From contig NZ_CP038800.1 in NCBI RefSeq assembly GCF_024400535.1, positions 496,001 to 560,000 of the forward strand: 64,000 bases of DNA. Direction: 5' to 3'. The notes under the pieces are model-generated. The model was not told the DNA's origin. It made no database searches and saw only the letters and a program-made list of their open reading frames with translations. This DNA is from Treponema denticola (GTDB taxonomy: Bacteria; Spirochaetota; Spirochaetia; Treponematales; Treponemataceae). Each line of letters opens with the position of its first letter. The stretch's first letter is position 1. Shown in pieces: positions 44,194 through 57,100 of the stretch. The position numbers were made by a program, and so were the translations under genes.

Positions 44194-47100
44194 ATGAAAA
44201 AGAAAAATAGCGTATTATTTTTTACATTGGTTATATGTACCGTAATGACGGTTTTTACCTGTAAACAAAACATAGGTTTAGGGGCGAGCGTTAATGTTGC
44301 GCCGCCCAACGGCTAAATCATCTATCCTGATGCGGGAGAAACGCCCATACGCGGAAGTTTTGTGATGAAAGGAACGGCAAGCGACGAGAACGGCATTCAG
44401 TCAGTTTCGATCGTGTTTGAAAATAATGAAACTAAGGAAAAGACAAAAGTGTTTGAGGCCGTTCTTTCCAACTCCGGTACGAACAGCGTAACATGGTCGG
44501 TGGATATAAACAACGAATCTACGGGACCCGAACCCGGTCATGAGTTAGTAAAAGTGTACCCCATTCCTGATGGTGAATACAAAGCTTTGGTAACCATTAC
44601 CGATAAACAGGGTGAACGAACGGATTTAAATCAAACATATAAAATCGACAATACTCCGCCCATATTTATCGTGCAGCGCCCGTCGATGTTTGTTGATGGA
44701 AGTACCTCTCCTTCACCATCGGATCCGGCAGACGGTTATGGATCGACTTTTTCTGTTGTGGGACAGGCAGGTGAAAAAAATACCGTTGAAAAACTGAATG
44801 TACATGTTCCTGGAACGCCGCCGATTGATATGGCTAATATGTTCGTGGGCAACAATATAAACGCGCGAGTTGCCGTATCGGAAGTTATTTCAGGCAATGA
44901 AACAAACCCTTTATATAATTTGCAAGCACAGGATAAAATGAAGCCTATCAGAAGTCAATTATATTTATATGATAATGCCCGCGAATATACTGGGGGGATG
45001 GCAACAGGCGAAGGTAATAAAGCTGATTGGTATTATCAGTGGGATAGCATTTATAAAGATGTCATAGCAAAAGGCTACACGCCCGAAGTAATCAGCGATT
45101 ATTTTGCCGGCAAAAAAGGATCGGATAAAAATGATCATGATAAGAAAATAAAAGAATTGCGCAGCGATACGGAAGTTTTGAATATACTTAAAACGAAGAT
45201 GATTAAAATGACTGAAAAGCGCAGTACTTTTAAACTTGATCCGAGCCAATCTCCCGGTTTTACAGTTGTCGGTGTAAAAAGTTTACCTGTAGACCCTGCT
45301 TTAACTCTTTCAGACGCTACATCGATGCTCTTTAAAAACGGAGGCGAAACGGCATTTGCGATAGAGCTTATCCGTAATAAAAATAACACTCCATTGACGG
45401 CCGGATTTGACCTTGCAGCGTATCAGGCAAGCAATATTGAGATCGTTTTACGCAAATGGAATAAAGCGGCAGGTACGAATGAAGCGGATAGCTTAAAAAA
45501 TGATGAAAATTATGAAGAGAAGAAACTGGTAAAATTTTCTGAGTTGACGGATACAAGCAATATTACGGTAGTAGATGGAAAGTTACGCGTAAAATGTGCC
45601 TTTGATCCGTCTTGGGCTGAAGGATACTATGCCGTAAAAGTTAAAGGTACCGACACCTCCGGAGCCGCTTCAAATAAATTTGAAGCCTATGACACCTCTA
45701 ATACGGTAATCAACAGCCTTTATATAATAAACTTTCTTGCTACCGGAAATGGGCCGAGAATACGGCCGATCCGTCCGCAAGGCTTTAAAAACGCAAATTT
45801 TGATATAGAAGCGGATGTTACCGGCATAGATGCAAGCGGTGCGGTGTATTACAACATAGATGCGCCGGTAAATGCTGCGAGTCCGGATGCTACAAAGAAG
45901 CTTACAAAGGTCAGTTCCGACCCGACCGATCCTCGCTACAAAGCGACGGTTCTTTTAACTACTGATTCGCAGGGGAAGCTTCTTTGGAATGGGGCACCTC
46001 TTTCGGACGGAATCCATAAAATTCACTTTTTAGCAAAAACAAGTTCCGGTTCTACCGATACGGATAAAACCGAATTTACCGTGGATAACACGGGTCCGAC
46101 GATTGAAATAGTATATCCTGAAGAGACCGATCCGCAAGCGGGAGAGATTGTCGTTTCGGGCCGTGTCAGCGATGAATGGGCCGGAGTAAATCCCGAAAAA
46201 ACCAAATACATATTGGGTAAAAAGACTCCTGCGCCGACGGTTGATACTGCTGCCGGCTGGAAAATAATGAAAGATGCTCCTGATACTTCGACAAAAGGTT
46301 CGTGGAGTATTCACATAAATTTGGATAACGTTCCTTCATCGGAATACGGTGCGGTTATCGGTAGATATAGAAAAATACCGTTATATGTTTTTACGGAAGA
46401 CGAACTAGGGAATAAAGCTGTACATGAAAAACAGATACTCTTTGATACTGAGGGAGCAAAGCCGATTGTAAAAGTACTTTCACCGCAGAATACTACTCCT
46501 GCTACAAAATTAGGCGGTACTATACAGATATTCGGAAGTGCGAGTGTACCTAAAGGCGGACCGGCAGCGGTGGGTGAAGTATATATTCAATTTTCTCGTG
46601 ACGGTAATTTTACCTCTGCCGCAGATGGAACGTTCGGTATAATCGACTGGTACAATGGCGGAAATGGAAAGCTTATTTCAGGTACAGATACCAATGGAGG
46701 TGCAGACTGGAGAATTAGTATAAACGACGACGGTTCATTTAATCATGCGACCAATCAAAACCAAGATGTCTATTTTAGAGTCCGTGCGAAAAATTAAAAT
46801 GGTACATCGATAGGGGAATGGAGCGATAAAATAAAAATAATCGTCGATAAGTCTGCTCCTACGATTGGAAGCCCCAATGCCGTTAAAGTAGACGATTCTT
46901 CTAGTACCGTTCTTGCCGGCAGTGCGAACGCAAAAGACTATACGCCTAATATGTGGGTAGGACGCAATAAAAAACTGATAGGCTCATTAAAAGACGATTC
47001 GGGTATAAAGGCTGTCCACATTACCTCAGACGGTTTGGCTGGCGGTGTGAGCTATGATCTTAGTCAAGCTCAAACAGCGGGTTGGATAGCTCCTGTTACA

Positions 47101-50100
47101 GGCGGAAATTATGAGCTAAAGATTCCGTTCGACTTAGATGCGCTGAGCCCTGCTGCAAAAGCGGCTGGAGAGTTTAGTGTAACCGTTTCCATTACAGAAA
47201 ATACAACATCTCCGGCATTGAGTACACAACAAACATTTACCTTCCGCTTTGACACAACCGATCCTATCGGTGATTTCGGTACCGATAAATATATGAATAT
47301 CGGAAATTTTGCTTCCGATTCGATAACCGACGCACAGCTGGCGCAAAAAGTGAAAGATTTGGGCGCTACAGCATCTTCCGGCAGCGGATGCAAAATACTG
47401 GCGGACAATCATATACTCACGGTAACGAAGGTAACGGGAAGCAAAGTCGAGTTTACCGCTTCACCTGCGCTTACGGCAGGAAGTTACAGCTATATCTTAT
47501 ATAAACCGGAACTGCTTATATACGAAGGCAGCAGCGGTGAATGGATTATAAACGGAGTTGCGAATGACAGCGGTTCAGGCGTAAAAGAAGTGAAGGCAAA
47601 GATAGTCGTAAACGGGACCTCTTCACCTGAAATAACGATGACTGAAGCTGGTCAGCAAAACAGGATAACCAAGCAGCTCGGCGGAACGGTTACATGGCAA
47701 GGAAAAATAGATTTAGATCTTACCCCTTCTGTCACTGATGGTAAGGGAAAACTGCACTATACGATAACCGACAAAAGCGGTAATATATATAGCCATAGTG
47801 TAGACGTGCATGTAAAAAATAAGCCTATCATGGTAAGTGCGGTAACCCTTTCTACCGACATAGGCGGTACGCCGAGCTCCTTCATCGGAGGTTTGTCCGG
47901 TGCTTTAAATGCAGACCGCGATTTTATCGGAAGTATTACAAGTACGGAATTTGCCTTTAAAAATAAAAATAACTCAAAGATAAAGGTTGAATTCTCCGGA
48001 GGTCAGGGTACCGTAAAATACCGGCTGAGAAAAAGTGATGGAACTCTATTGCAGGATCTTACCGCGGTAACATCCGGCAGCGAAATTGACTTAATAACTC
48101 ACTTCGGCACGGGACCAAATAAAATAAATAACTCAAACGGTACGCCTACCGAGATAATTCTTGAGTTGTGGGACGAGGCACATGGCTTTATTCAAGGAAA
48201 TGATAGCTCTTTTGCAAAAATAACGATAAAAACGCTCTTTGAAGCTATCGATACTAAGCCGCCGACGGTAGTCATCCTTCCGTTCCATTGGAATAGTGAA
48301 ACCGATAACTCGCTGTATCAAAACAGCCGTGCTAACGGACATGTGGAAATTGCTACGTCTTCCGTTTCGGGTAAGGTTACAATCCGTGGATTTGCCTATG
48401 ATAATGTTCAGCTAAAGACACTTACAGCAACACTTCCTAACGCTTCAAATATAACCGTTACGAATACCAATAATAACTGGTCTATAGGCGAAGATACTTC
48501 AAAGAATATCAAGTTTAAAGTTGAAGAGTCTAAATACGACTATCTCGGCTATTATGTAAAATGGAAGCTGGAATGGGACAGTGAAAAAACATCTGTAGGT
48601 CTTGGACAGATAATCAGTGTTTCGGCTCATGACGGAACCAATCCTTCAGGAACCTCTGCTGCCGATCCGTCTTCCTCATCTTCCTCCTTAACTCGCAGTA
48701 CTAATGATACGGCGGAACATGCGGATTTTGCCGCTGCAAAGCCCGGTCAGTTTATTCTCTTTACAAAGGGTGAAGCACAGCACTTAACCCGCGTAAAATC
48801 AGTTACCGGTAATAAGATTGAGCTTATAAATGCGGTAGATACCGGTTTTGTGACTGCTACGCTGTATCAAGATACAACAAATAAGCCTTCGATAAGTGTT
48901 AACGTTGTACCCTATATTACGGGAGTCAGCAGAAACAGTACATATAATACAAACAGAGCGCGAAGCGGTGCCATACCCTTACTCCGCGGGGAAGCTGGCA
49001 ATACGATTACAGGCTTTAACTTTGAAGGAAGCACTCCCTCTTTAAAGATTACCGTAAATAAAGACGGAAGCGGTTCTTTTCCAGTTGAAATGGAGAGTCT
49101 GACATTAAGTAGTGATAAGAAGAGTTTTACCTTTAAAGTTCCCGATACGGCAAAAGACGGGTATCTGCATCTTGTGGTAAACGGTGTTGCTGCAGTAAAT
49201 AATACGAATGCGTATACCGCAAGCAATACTGAGGAAGCCGATACATACGGAGCTAAGGAACATTCCGACGATAGATTTGTACATATTTGGCGTGTAAATA
49301 AGGAAGATACGTTTAAAGGCAGTAAAAATGCCATCTATCCTGCAATGACTAAAAGTTCTGACGGTACGCTATATGCATCGTTTAGCAATAACTCAACTTC
49401 GGCAGTGTATTATTCAAATAAATTTACGGGAGATACTGCTGTTGCCGTAGAAGGAGACGGTACAAAAAGGTTGTTTACAGGTTACGATCCGCCGGAAGAA
49501 ACGGATATAACCGTAAACGGAACGGAAGTAAATGTACTCTATGCTGCAAATTATCATGGCGGTGGTGCTAATAACTGGGGTAATGGTACAGCCAACGCAG
49601 ACGGAACAAAAAAATACCCATGGAATGATACTAATCCTGAGTATGCGGGCGGTATATACCTCTATGATAAAGATGCAGCCAGTAGCGGTAGGCATAGTCA
49701 GGTGTATCGGTTCGAACTCTTTACCTACGATAATGAATTACAGCAGTTTAAAAACATACGGACTGTACGTTCCGGCGACAATATCTATGTTGTCTATTAT
49801 GACAGATTAACCGAAGCTGCAAAATTCGCCTGGGTAGATGACAGCAAAAAACCGAATACAATAACCCATGCACTCCCATGGTGTGTCATAGACGGCAATA
49901 CCGACATAACAGATAGAGAATGTAAAGTTCCGGATCACTTGGTTAATAGTCCGGGAGCTAATCCGCCGGATAATATATTTACATTTGTGAGCCCCAACGG
50001 TTCAACTTATGCATCTCCGTATGTATTGAGTAATTTTGAAGACGGGCTTTCCGTTTCAAATGCGGTGTGGGAATCCGTTGCAGTTACGGTAACTAAGGAC

Positions 50101-50694
50101 GGTTATCCTGTTGTAGTGTACATGGATGCTGCTTCGAGAACCTTACGGCTTGCAAGAAGTACCTCAAAACAACCTACGGCGCCAGCCGATTGGAAGATTC
50201 AAAGCGTTCTTGCCGCTTCGGATTCGAACGGTAAGATTGCAAGCGACTACATAAATGCATGTATCGGCAGCGATGGGGTTTTGCATATCGCGTTCCAAAA
50301 CACTAAAGGGCAACTTGTGTATGTAAAATCCACGAATACGTCCGATGACGGTTCAACAAAGTATGAGTTCGGCACTTCCGAAGTACTGGATGATTCCGTT
50401 ATATCTATAGATATGACCATGGACGGCAAAACGCCCTATATCACGTATATGTCCCGTCCCAACTCGTACGATGCTATCCGCATTGCCTATAAAACCTCTA
50501 TGGACTTTAACAATACGGGAACGGATGTAGCTGGCTGGGAAACAATGACCGCTCCGCTTAACCAACGGGCGGCAAGCGGCCGTATCTGCATTGAAACACA
50601 GGCAAAGTATCACAATGCTACGGAGAAGATGCCTGTTGCGGTAGGGTTTAAAACCAGTTCGGATTACCGCGCTGCATTCTATGTAGGAAAGTAA
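44194..50694 (+). pseudogene. Giant lipoprotein 1 with two in-frame TAA codons
   Basis: One frame of 2167 codons is open from ATG 44194 to the stop at 50694 except for TAA at codon 41 (44314) and codon 868 (46795). The start is a lipoprotein signal (MKKKNSVLFFTLVICTVMTV, then FTC), with Cys as the lipidation site. The body shows Ig-like beta-sandwich joints of the D-x3-P-x-I type (IDNTPPIFIV, VDNTGPTIEI, VDKSAPTIGS), and a C-terminal propeller-like region (SKNAIYPAMTKSSDGTLYAS). The first TAA replaces the GAA of paralogues, separating the signal from the rest. A 811-codon and a 1247-codon open segment remain. It is either a recent pseudogene, a silent donor, or subject to readthrough. Its normal counterpart is gene 2. 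Confidence 0.8.
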
Positions 50695-50718
50695 AACATT
50701 ATTACAACAACTAATTTT

Positions 50719-50743
50719 CCCCCCGTCGGCTTATCGGCGGGGG
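50719..50743. terminator. C-rich/G-rich hairpin terminator 1
   Basis: CCCCCGTCG pairs with CGGCGGGGG (one G-U) 25 nt after the lipoprotein 1 stop. The same hairpin recurs at 59886 and 60984. Confidence 0.7.
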
Positions 50744-50746
50744 ATT

Positions 50747-51111
50747 ATTAATCTTTGCGTTCTTGGCGCTCTTTGCGGTTAATTTTCAAGGTATTTAACT
50801 GAGGAGGCCTCTAAGGCTGATGAATTTTAGGCGGACTGCAACACTACTATGGGGAAATATTATTAAGTGAATAATTACCGCATCAACTCACAAAAAAGAG
50901 AAATTTGCAAATAATTTTAATAATAATTTGTAGAAATTTGATTTTTTTATATATTTGTGCTATTTTAATTATATATAACAGTTTTATAGAATGCTTAAAA
51001 AATGCCGAAATTAGAGGAGAATTTCATAAATTAAAGATTTTTGATTTTTCTGCCGATAATGGTGCGGCATAAGATTAAAATATATTCCGTATTTGGAAGG
51101 AGAAGATATTT
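50747..51111 (+). repeat. Lipoprotein-gene leader block (copy before gene 2)
   Basis: This gene-free stretch matches 61811-62280 before gene 3. Both have a CTTTGCG...CTTTGCGGTTAA motif and GAGGCCTCTAAGGCTGATGA. An AAGTGAATAATTACCG-type segment, the promoter and an A/T-rich leader follow. The part from AAGTGAATAA onward also matches the region after sufD (43980-44193). A GCCGATAATGGTGCGGC hairpin lies near 51052. Confidence 0.75.
50938..50966 (+). promoter_or_regulatory. Promoter of lipoprotein gene 2
   Basis: TTGATT (50938-50943), 17-nt spacer, TATTTT (50961-50966), TG extension. Leader about 140 nt. Confidence 0.65.
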
Positions 51112-54100
51112 ATGAAAAAGAAAAATAACGTATTATTGTTTACATTGCTTATATGTACCGTGATGACGGTTTTTACCTGTAAACAAAACATAGGTTTGGG
51201 GGCGAGTGTTAATGTTGCGCCGCCCACCGGTGAAATCATCTATCCTGATGCAGGAGAAACACCCATACGGGGACGTTTTGTGATGAAAGGAACAGCGAGT
51301 GACGAAAACGGCATTCAGTCAGTTTCAATCGTGTTTCAAAATATCGAAACTAATGAAAAGACAAAAGCTTTTGAGGCCGTTCTTTCCGACTCCGGTACTA
51401 ACAGCGTAACATGGACGGCAGATATAAACAACGAATCTACAGGAACCGAAGACGGTCATCCTTTGGTAAAGCTTTATCCGATTCCCGACGGTGAGTATAC
51501 GGCAGTAGTAACCGTTACAGACAAGGGCGGAGTACCATCCATATTTACCAAGAACTATAAAATAGATAACACGCCGCCGGTATTTATCGTTTCAAGACCG
51601 TCCATGACTGTCGATGCAGCCGATATGGCAACGCCGCAGGCCGACGGTTATGGAGCAATTTTTTCAGTTGTAGGGCAAGCAGGTGAAAGAAATACCGTTG
51701 AAAAGCTGAATGTGCATGTTCCGGGAGCAACGCCGATTGATATAACCAATATGTTTGTCGGCAAGAATATAAATGCTCAAGTTGCAGTTTACAGTGCTGC
51801 ACCTCCTTTAAACCCTTTATACGATTTACAGGAGCAGGATAAAACGAAGCCTATCAGAGGTCAATTATATCTGTATGACAATGCACGCGAATATAAAGGC
51901 GGCGATGCTTCGGGTGAGGGAAATAAAGCTGATTGGTACTATCTGTGGAAAGAGGTTTATACCGAAGTGATAGCGAAAGGTTACACGCCTGAGGTTCTCA
52001 GTGATTATTTTGCCGGTAAAAAAGGTTCCGATGCCAATGAGCACGATAAAAAAATAAAAGAATTGCGCAGTGACACGGTTGCTTTGGTTAAGCTAAAGTC
52101 TGCTATGATAAAAATGAGCGATATGCGCAGTACCTTTAAACTTGATCCTAGTAAATCTCCTGGATTTAAGGTTATCGGTTCAAAACATTTATCAACGACT
52201 CCTGACCAGATAAAAACGGAAACACCCGCTAATGCATCAGCGGCTCTCGGTCAGGCATCTGCAATTATGTATAAAGACGGAGGCGAGGCTTCTTTTTTGG
52301 TAGAGCTTATCCCGAACAAAGATAATATTCCGCTGGTCGGCGGATCCAATGCTGCTGCATATAATGCAAGTAAAATAAAAATTGTACTGTATAAATGGAA
52401 GCCGGCCGATAATGCTTTTGATACTGCTAATCCGATAACGCTGGTTGATTTCGACTCCTTTACCGATGCTTATTTAAGCAGCCACCCGGATCTGATTAAA
52501 ACGGAAGGCGATAAGTTACGAATACAATGTACATTCCCTTCGGCCCAAGGTGAGGGGATATATGCCGTAGATGTACAAGGCCGAGATACCAGCAATGAAG
52601 AGTCAAACGAATTTAAAGCGTATGATAATTCTGACACAGCAAGCGGTATGTATGCCTTAAAGTTTTACTCTGCCGGAAGCGGTCCGCGGACACGGCCGAT
52701 TAGTCTGGAAGGTTTTAAAAAAGCAAATGCAAAATTCATCATTGCTGCTGAGGTTACCGGAATCGATGCAGCAAACGGACATGTCTATTGTAATATAGGT
52801 ACGAGCGTTAACGATAGCGATATAGAACTGAAAAAAGCTACTGCAGCAGCTACTAATCCGCGATATGAAGTAGAAGTTGAAATAGTTAAAGTATCGGGAA
52901 AGTATGTTATAAAATGGAAGGATCCTGCCGGATTATCTAAACAAAAAGAGCTTCCTGACGGCTTTTCCGACGGAACTCATAAGATTAAGTTTTTATCGAA
53001 AGCAGGACCCGGTTTAACCGATACCGATGAAACGGATTTTGTTTTTGATACAAAAGCGCCCGAAATAAAAGAAATATTTAGCCCCGATTTATCTAAAAAT
53101 CAGAGCGGCGATTTTACTATGCGCGGATCGGTTATCGATACGCCAAGCGGCGTAAAGAGCATAAAATATATCGTCGGTAAACAGGATGCCGATATAACGG
53201 TACAACCCGCTGAAAGTGCTGCAGAATGGAAAAATATTGTGTTATCTGGAGAAAACTGGAGTATCGACTTTACCGGCAGCAATAATATTACGAAAAAAAC
53301 TACAGCCGAATCGCTCGGTAAAAAGGTTGGTTCGGACGAACTGTATGATATTCCGATCTTCTTTTTAGTGGAAGATAAAGCAGCCGCGAAAGATACGCAT
53401 GGAGGAGCTCAAAAAGGTAATACCGCTATCATTACGAAAGTACTCAGAGTAGACCCGAATGGTGATATCCCTATAGTAACCGTATCAACACCTGACGCTG
53501 GTCAAGTGTTAGGCGGTACGATCCGTATTTCAGGATTTGTCAATGTACCGGATCCTTCTGCGGGACAAGTCGGTTCTATGTGGATTCAGATTACAGACAA
53601 AAAAGATGGTTTAGGCAACCCTGATTTTACACAGAATGCTACATTCGGCTCAGTCAACTGGTGTCCCAATCCTGACGGAAAACAGTTATCCAGTACAGGA
53701 ACCAATCCGGAATATAAGGCGGGCGGTTCATATTGGTCTGTGGAAATAAATGCAAATAAAGAATTTGAGCCTTCGAGCGGTACGCAACGAGATATTTGGT
53801 TTAGACTGCGAGGTAAAAATAATAAGACTACCCCTGTTGCAGGTCAATGGACAGCACCGGTTAAAATCACTGTTGATAAAGCAGCTCCGACCATTACCGG
53901 TATGAAAGTTGCAACCGAAGCTAAAATTGGTACGGCTATTCCTTCTTCGGTTGACCCTGAAAACCAAACCTATGTTTCGAATATGTGGATAAAGGGAGAT
54001 GCTCTGTATCTATGTGCGGATTTGGCGCATAATGCCGGTATAGAACAAATTGATATATCGGGCAGCTACTTCGGAGCATCTACTATTACATTGAAAGATG

Positions 54101-57100
54101 ATAGCCAAATAACCGATTCAAATATTAACGGTTCAGGTAAGGCGTGGTTTACGCAAAGTTCGGTGCCGTCCACTACTACTGCCAAAAATTATAAAATGCG
54201 CATCCCGTTAAAAACGACAACAAAACCCGGACGCAATAATGGATTTACTATTACTATAAAGATAAAGGCTAAAAAACAGGGGGATACCGAAGGCTTACAG
54301 TCTTCGACGACATTCTCCTTTAAGTACGATAATACTGCTCCTACAGCTGTATTCGGTACGAAAATAGCTTCATCGGGTACCGTAACGGTGAGCGGAACTT
54401 CGTTTAGCGACCTTGCATTGGTAGGAAAAACAAATATTGACACGACAATGAGGTTTTTTGCTTCGGGGCAGGATATTAAAATTACGGCGTTCGATAAGGA
54501 TACCGGTACGGTTACACTTGCCTCTGCTCCGGCAAATCCGACGACGGGTTATCTTATCTACAGTCCCATTGAGTATTTACGGCCTGACGCAAGCGGTAAG
54601 GTTAGCGTAGTTGGCGCAGCTTATGATGTGGGCTCCGGTGTCGAAAAGATTAAGGTAAACTATAACGGAGTTTCTTCAACAGAAATTGAATTGGAGTCTC
54701 CGAGCGGTGTATTGACGGATGTCGGTAACGGCGATGTCAACTTTGTAACATGGAAAGGTGTAATCGATGTAAGTCCCACAAGCATTGTTGACGGTAAAGG
54801 AAAAATCGTGATTACCCCGATTGACCGTGCGCATAATACACCTACACCCATTGAAGCAGATGTAAAACTGAAGAAAAATCTGTTGAAAATCACCGGTGTA
54901 GAACTAGGAACGGATATCAACAGGAATGGTTCTATCGCGAATGTTGCTCCTACGGTTGAAACCAAAACCTTGGCTCTGACCTATGATGCCGACAAACCTA
55001 ACGGTATCGACAGCAAAAAATACGATTGGCACGGTAAAGCTGACGGCGGAACTTTTAGATTTAAAAACAATAAGTCGCAGATTAAAATTACTGCGGAAGA
55101 TGTGGGAGCTACTGCTAAAAAATACACGCTTAAACGAAAAAAAATAAGCGATTCATTACCTGAAGTGGAAGTGCATAATTTGAGCTCCCTACCTTCAAGC
55201 GGTATAATTGAGCTGGCGCAAACTGATTTTGACAAAATAAAACAAAGTGATAATCCTGAAAGTTCTAATCCTATAAAGCGCACTTTGGTGCTTACCGTAT
55301 GGAATTCCGCGGCCGGTTTGACTTGCGGTACCAATACATGGAAGGCGGAACTGGAATTTGATGTTATCGTCGATACGAAGGACAGAATTGCGCCGACAAA
55401 CGAGATAGACCCGTTTAAGTGGGTTTCCGAAACCGATAACAGCCTGTACGGCAACAGCAAAGCTAACGGACACATCGAAATAGGAACCGATTTACCAAGC
55501 GCGTTTAACCAACCAAACGGTCTTATGGATAAAGACGATAAAGTTTCCGGCAAGATAAGCATTACCGGTACTGCGTATGACGATCAGGTTATCACGGAAA
55601 TTTGGGCAAAGATTGATGCCTTTACATTTACCGGTGCAAATACTACAGATCCCCAATTAGGACACAGACTTGCAACTTATAATGCTTCAAACGGTAATTT
55701 TACGGTAGAATCCGGTAATTTTGATACAGACGGCTGGAAGTTTGCTATTGTATCGAATGATTTCAGTGTTGAAGACGGTCATACCGTTAAATGGCAGCTT
55801 GACTGGGACAGCTCAAAGATAACGGACGGTGTCGGGACCGATAAAACTATTACGGTAACTGTAAAAGATACAGCTCAAACAAATACCAAGTCTGATAGCA
55901 GGAAGGTGGATGTTGTGCCGTATATTACGGAGATTGAAACAAGTATCAAAACGCTGCTTGGAGAAGATTTTATGCGTACTGCTACAGGCGCGTACACCGT
56001 ACGGGCAAAAACCTCTGCATCGGAATATGAAAACGTAACCGTAACAGGGTTTAATTTACAGCCTACAACAATTTCCGGCACTGGTTCCGATATCCGCTTA
56101 TCCAACTCTAAAACAGGATGTGAAATTGCTACTGACGGTACAGTAACGAAAAAAGGTAAAGGTCTTACCGCCACTCAGGTTACCGCCGGTGATAATAGCA
56201 AATGGAACGTAACTATTGAGTCTGACGGTAACGGCTATCTTACGTTTATCGTAAACGGTGTTCCGAGTATCAATAATATTGACAATAATAGTGCAGAATA
56301 CAATAAAGAGGCGTCGCTTATTCAAGCAAATGCGGATAACGACCGCAAAATTGAACTGTGGGATTTTACACAGCTATGGAAGAACTCTGCCGCACCTAAA
56401 GCACAAAATGCTGTTTATCCTTCTATGGTGATGAAGGAAAACACCCCTCAGTTTGCGTACGTCAATAATGCCGGAGGATACGGTCTTGCGGAATTCTGGG
56501 ATGGAAGCGCTGAAATAAAAATATATTCAAACTGGGATTTATTCACCTTTTCTGCGCTTGCGTTAAATAGCGATAACAGCAGGGCTGCCTTATTCGATAT
56601 CAATGTTGCGCTTCGGGGTACTGGGAATGCTCCCGATACCGGCGGAATAATGACAAACTTTTTCTATAAGCCGCCCAATACAACATCGAATGGAACGTCA
56701 TATTTTTTTAGGAATTATAACGTTTGGATGGACGGTTTATACAAGAGCGGGGTTACGGCTGTTTTGGATAGGTATCAGTATCCTTGCATCAAAATGGTTG
56801 GTACCGACAGCCTATCGCATGTATTTTATTCTACCTATGATGCGCTTGATGACCGTATTATATTCCGGTATTTTAAAGTCGGAACGAATGCAACCCTTGT
56901 AGGAAATAATAACAATGCAAATGCACATAAGGTACACAAGGATACCGAAACGCTCAACCTCTATATCAATAAGAATGAGCTGAATCAAGTAACGTATAAT
57001 AGTACTAACTGGCCTTCTTACAATGATAACAACAATGATAACAGAAGATTTAATGCCACTGGTAACTATAGCGGTACTACAATACAGCCGCAAGAATTCG

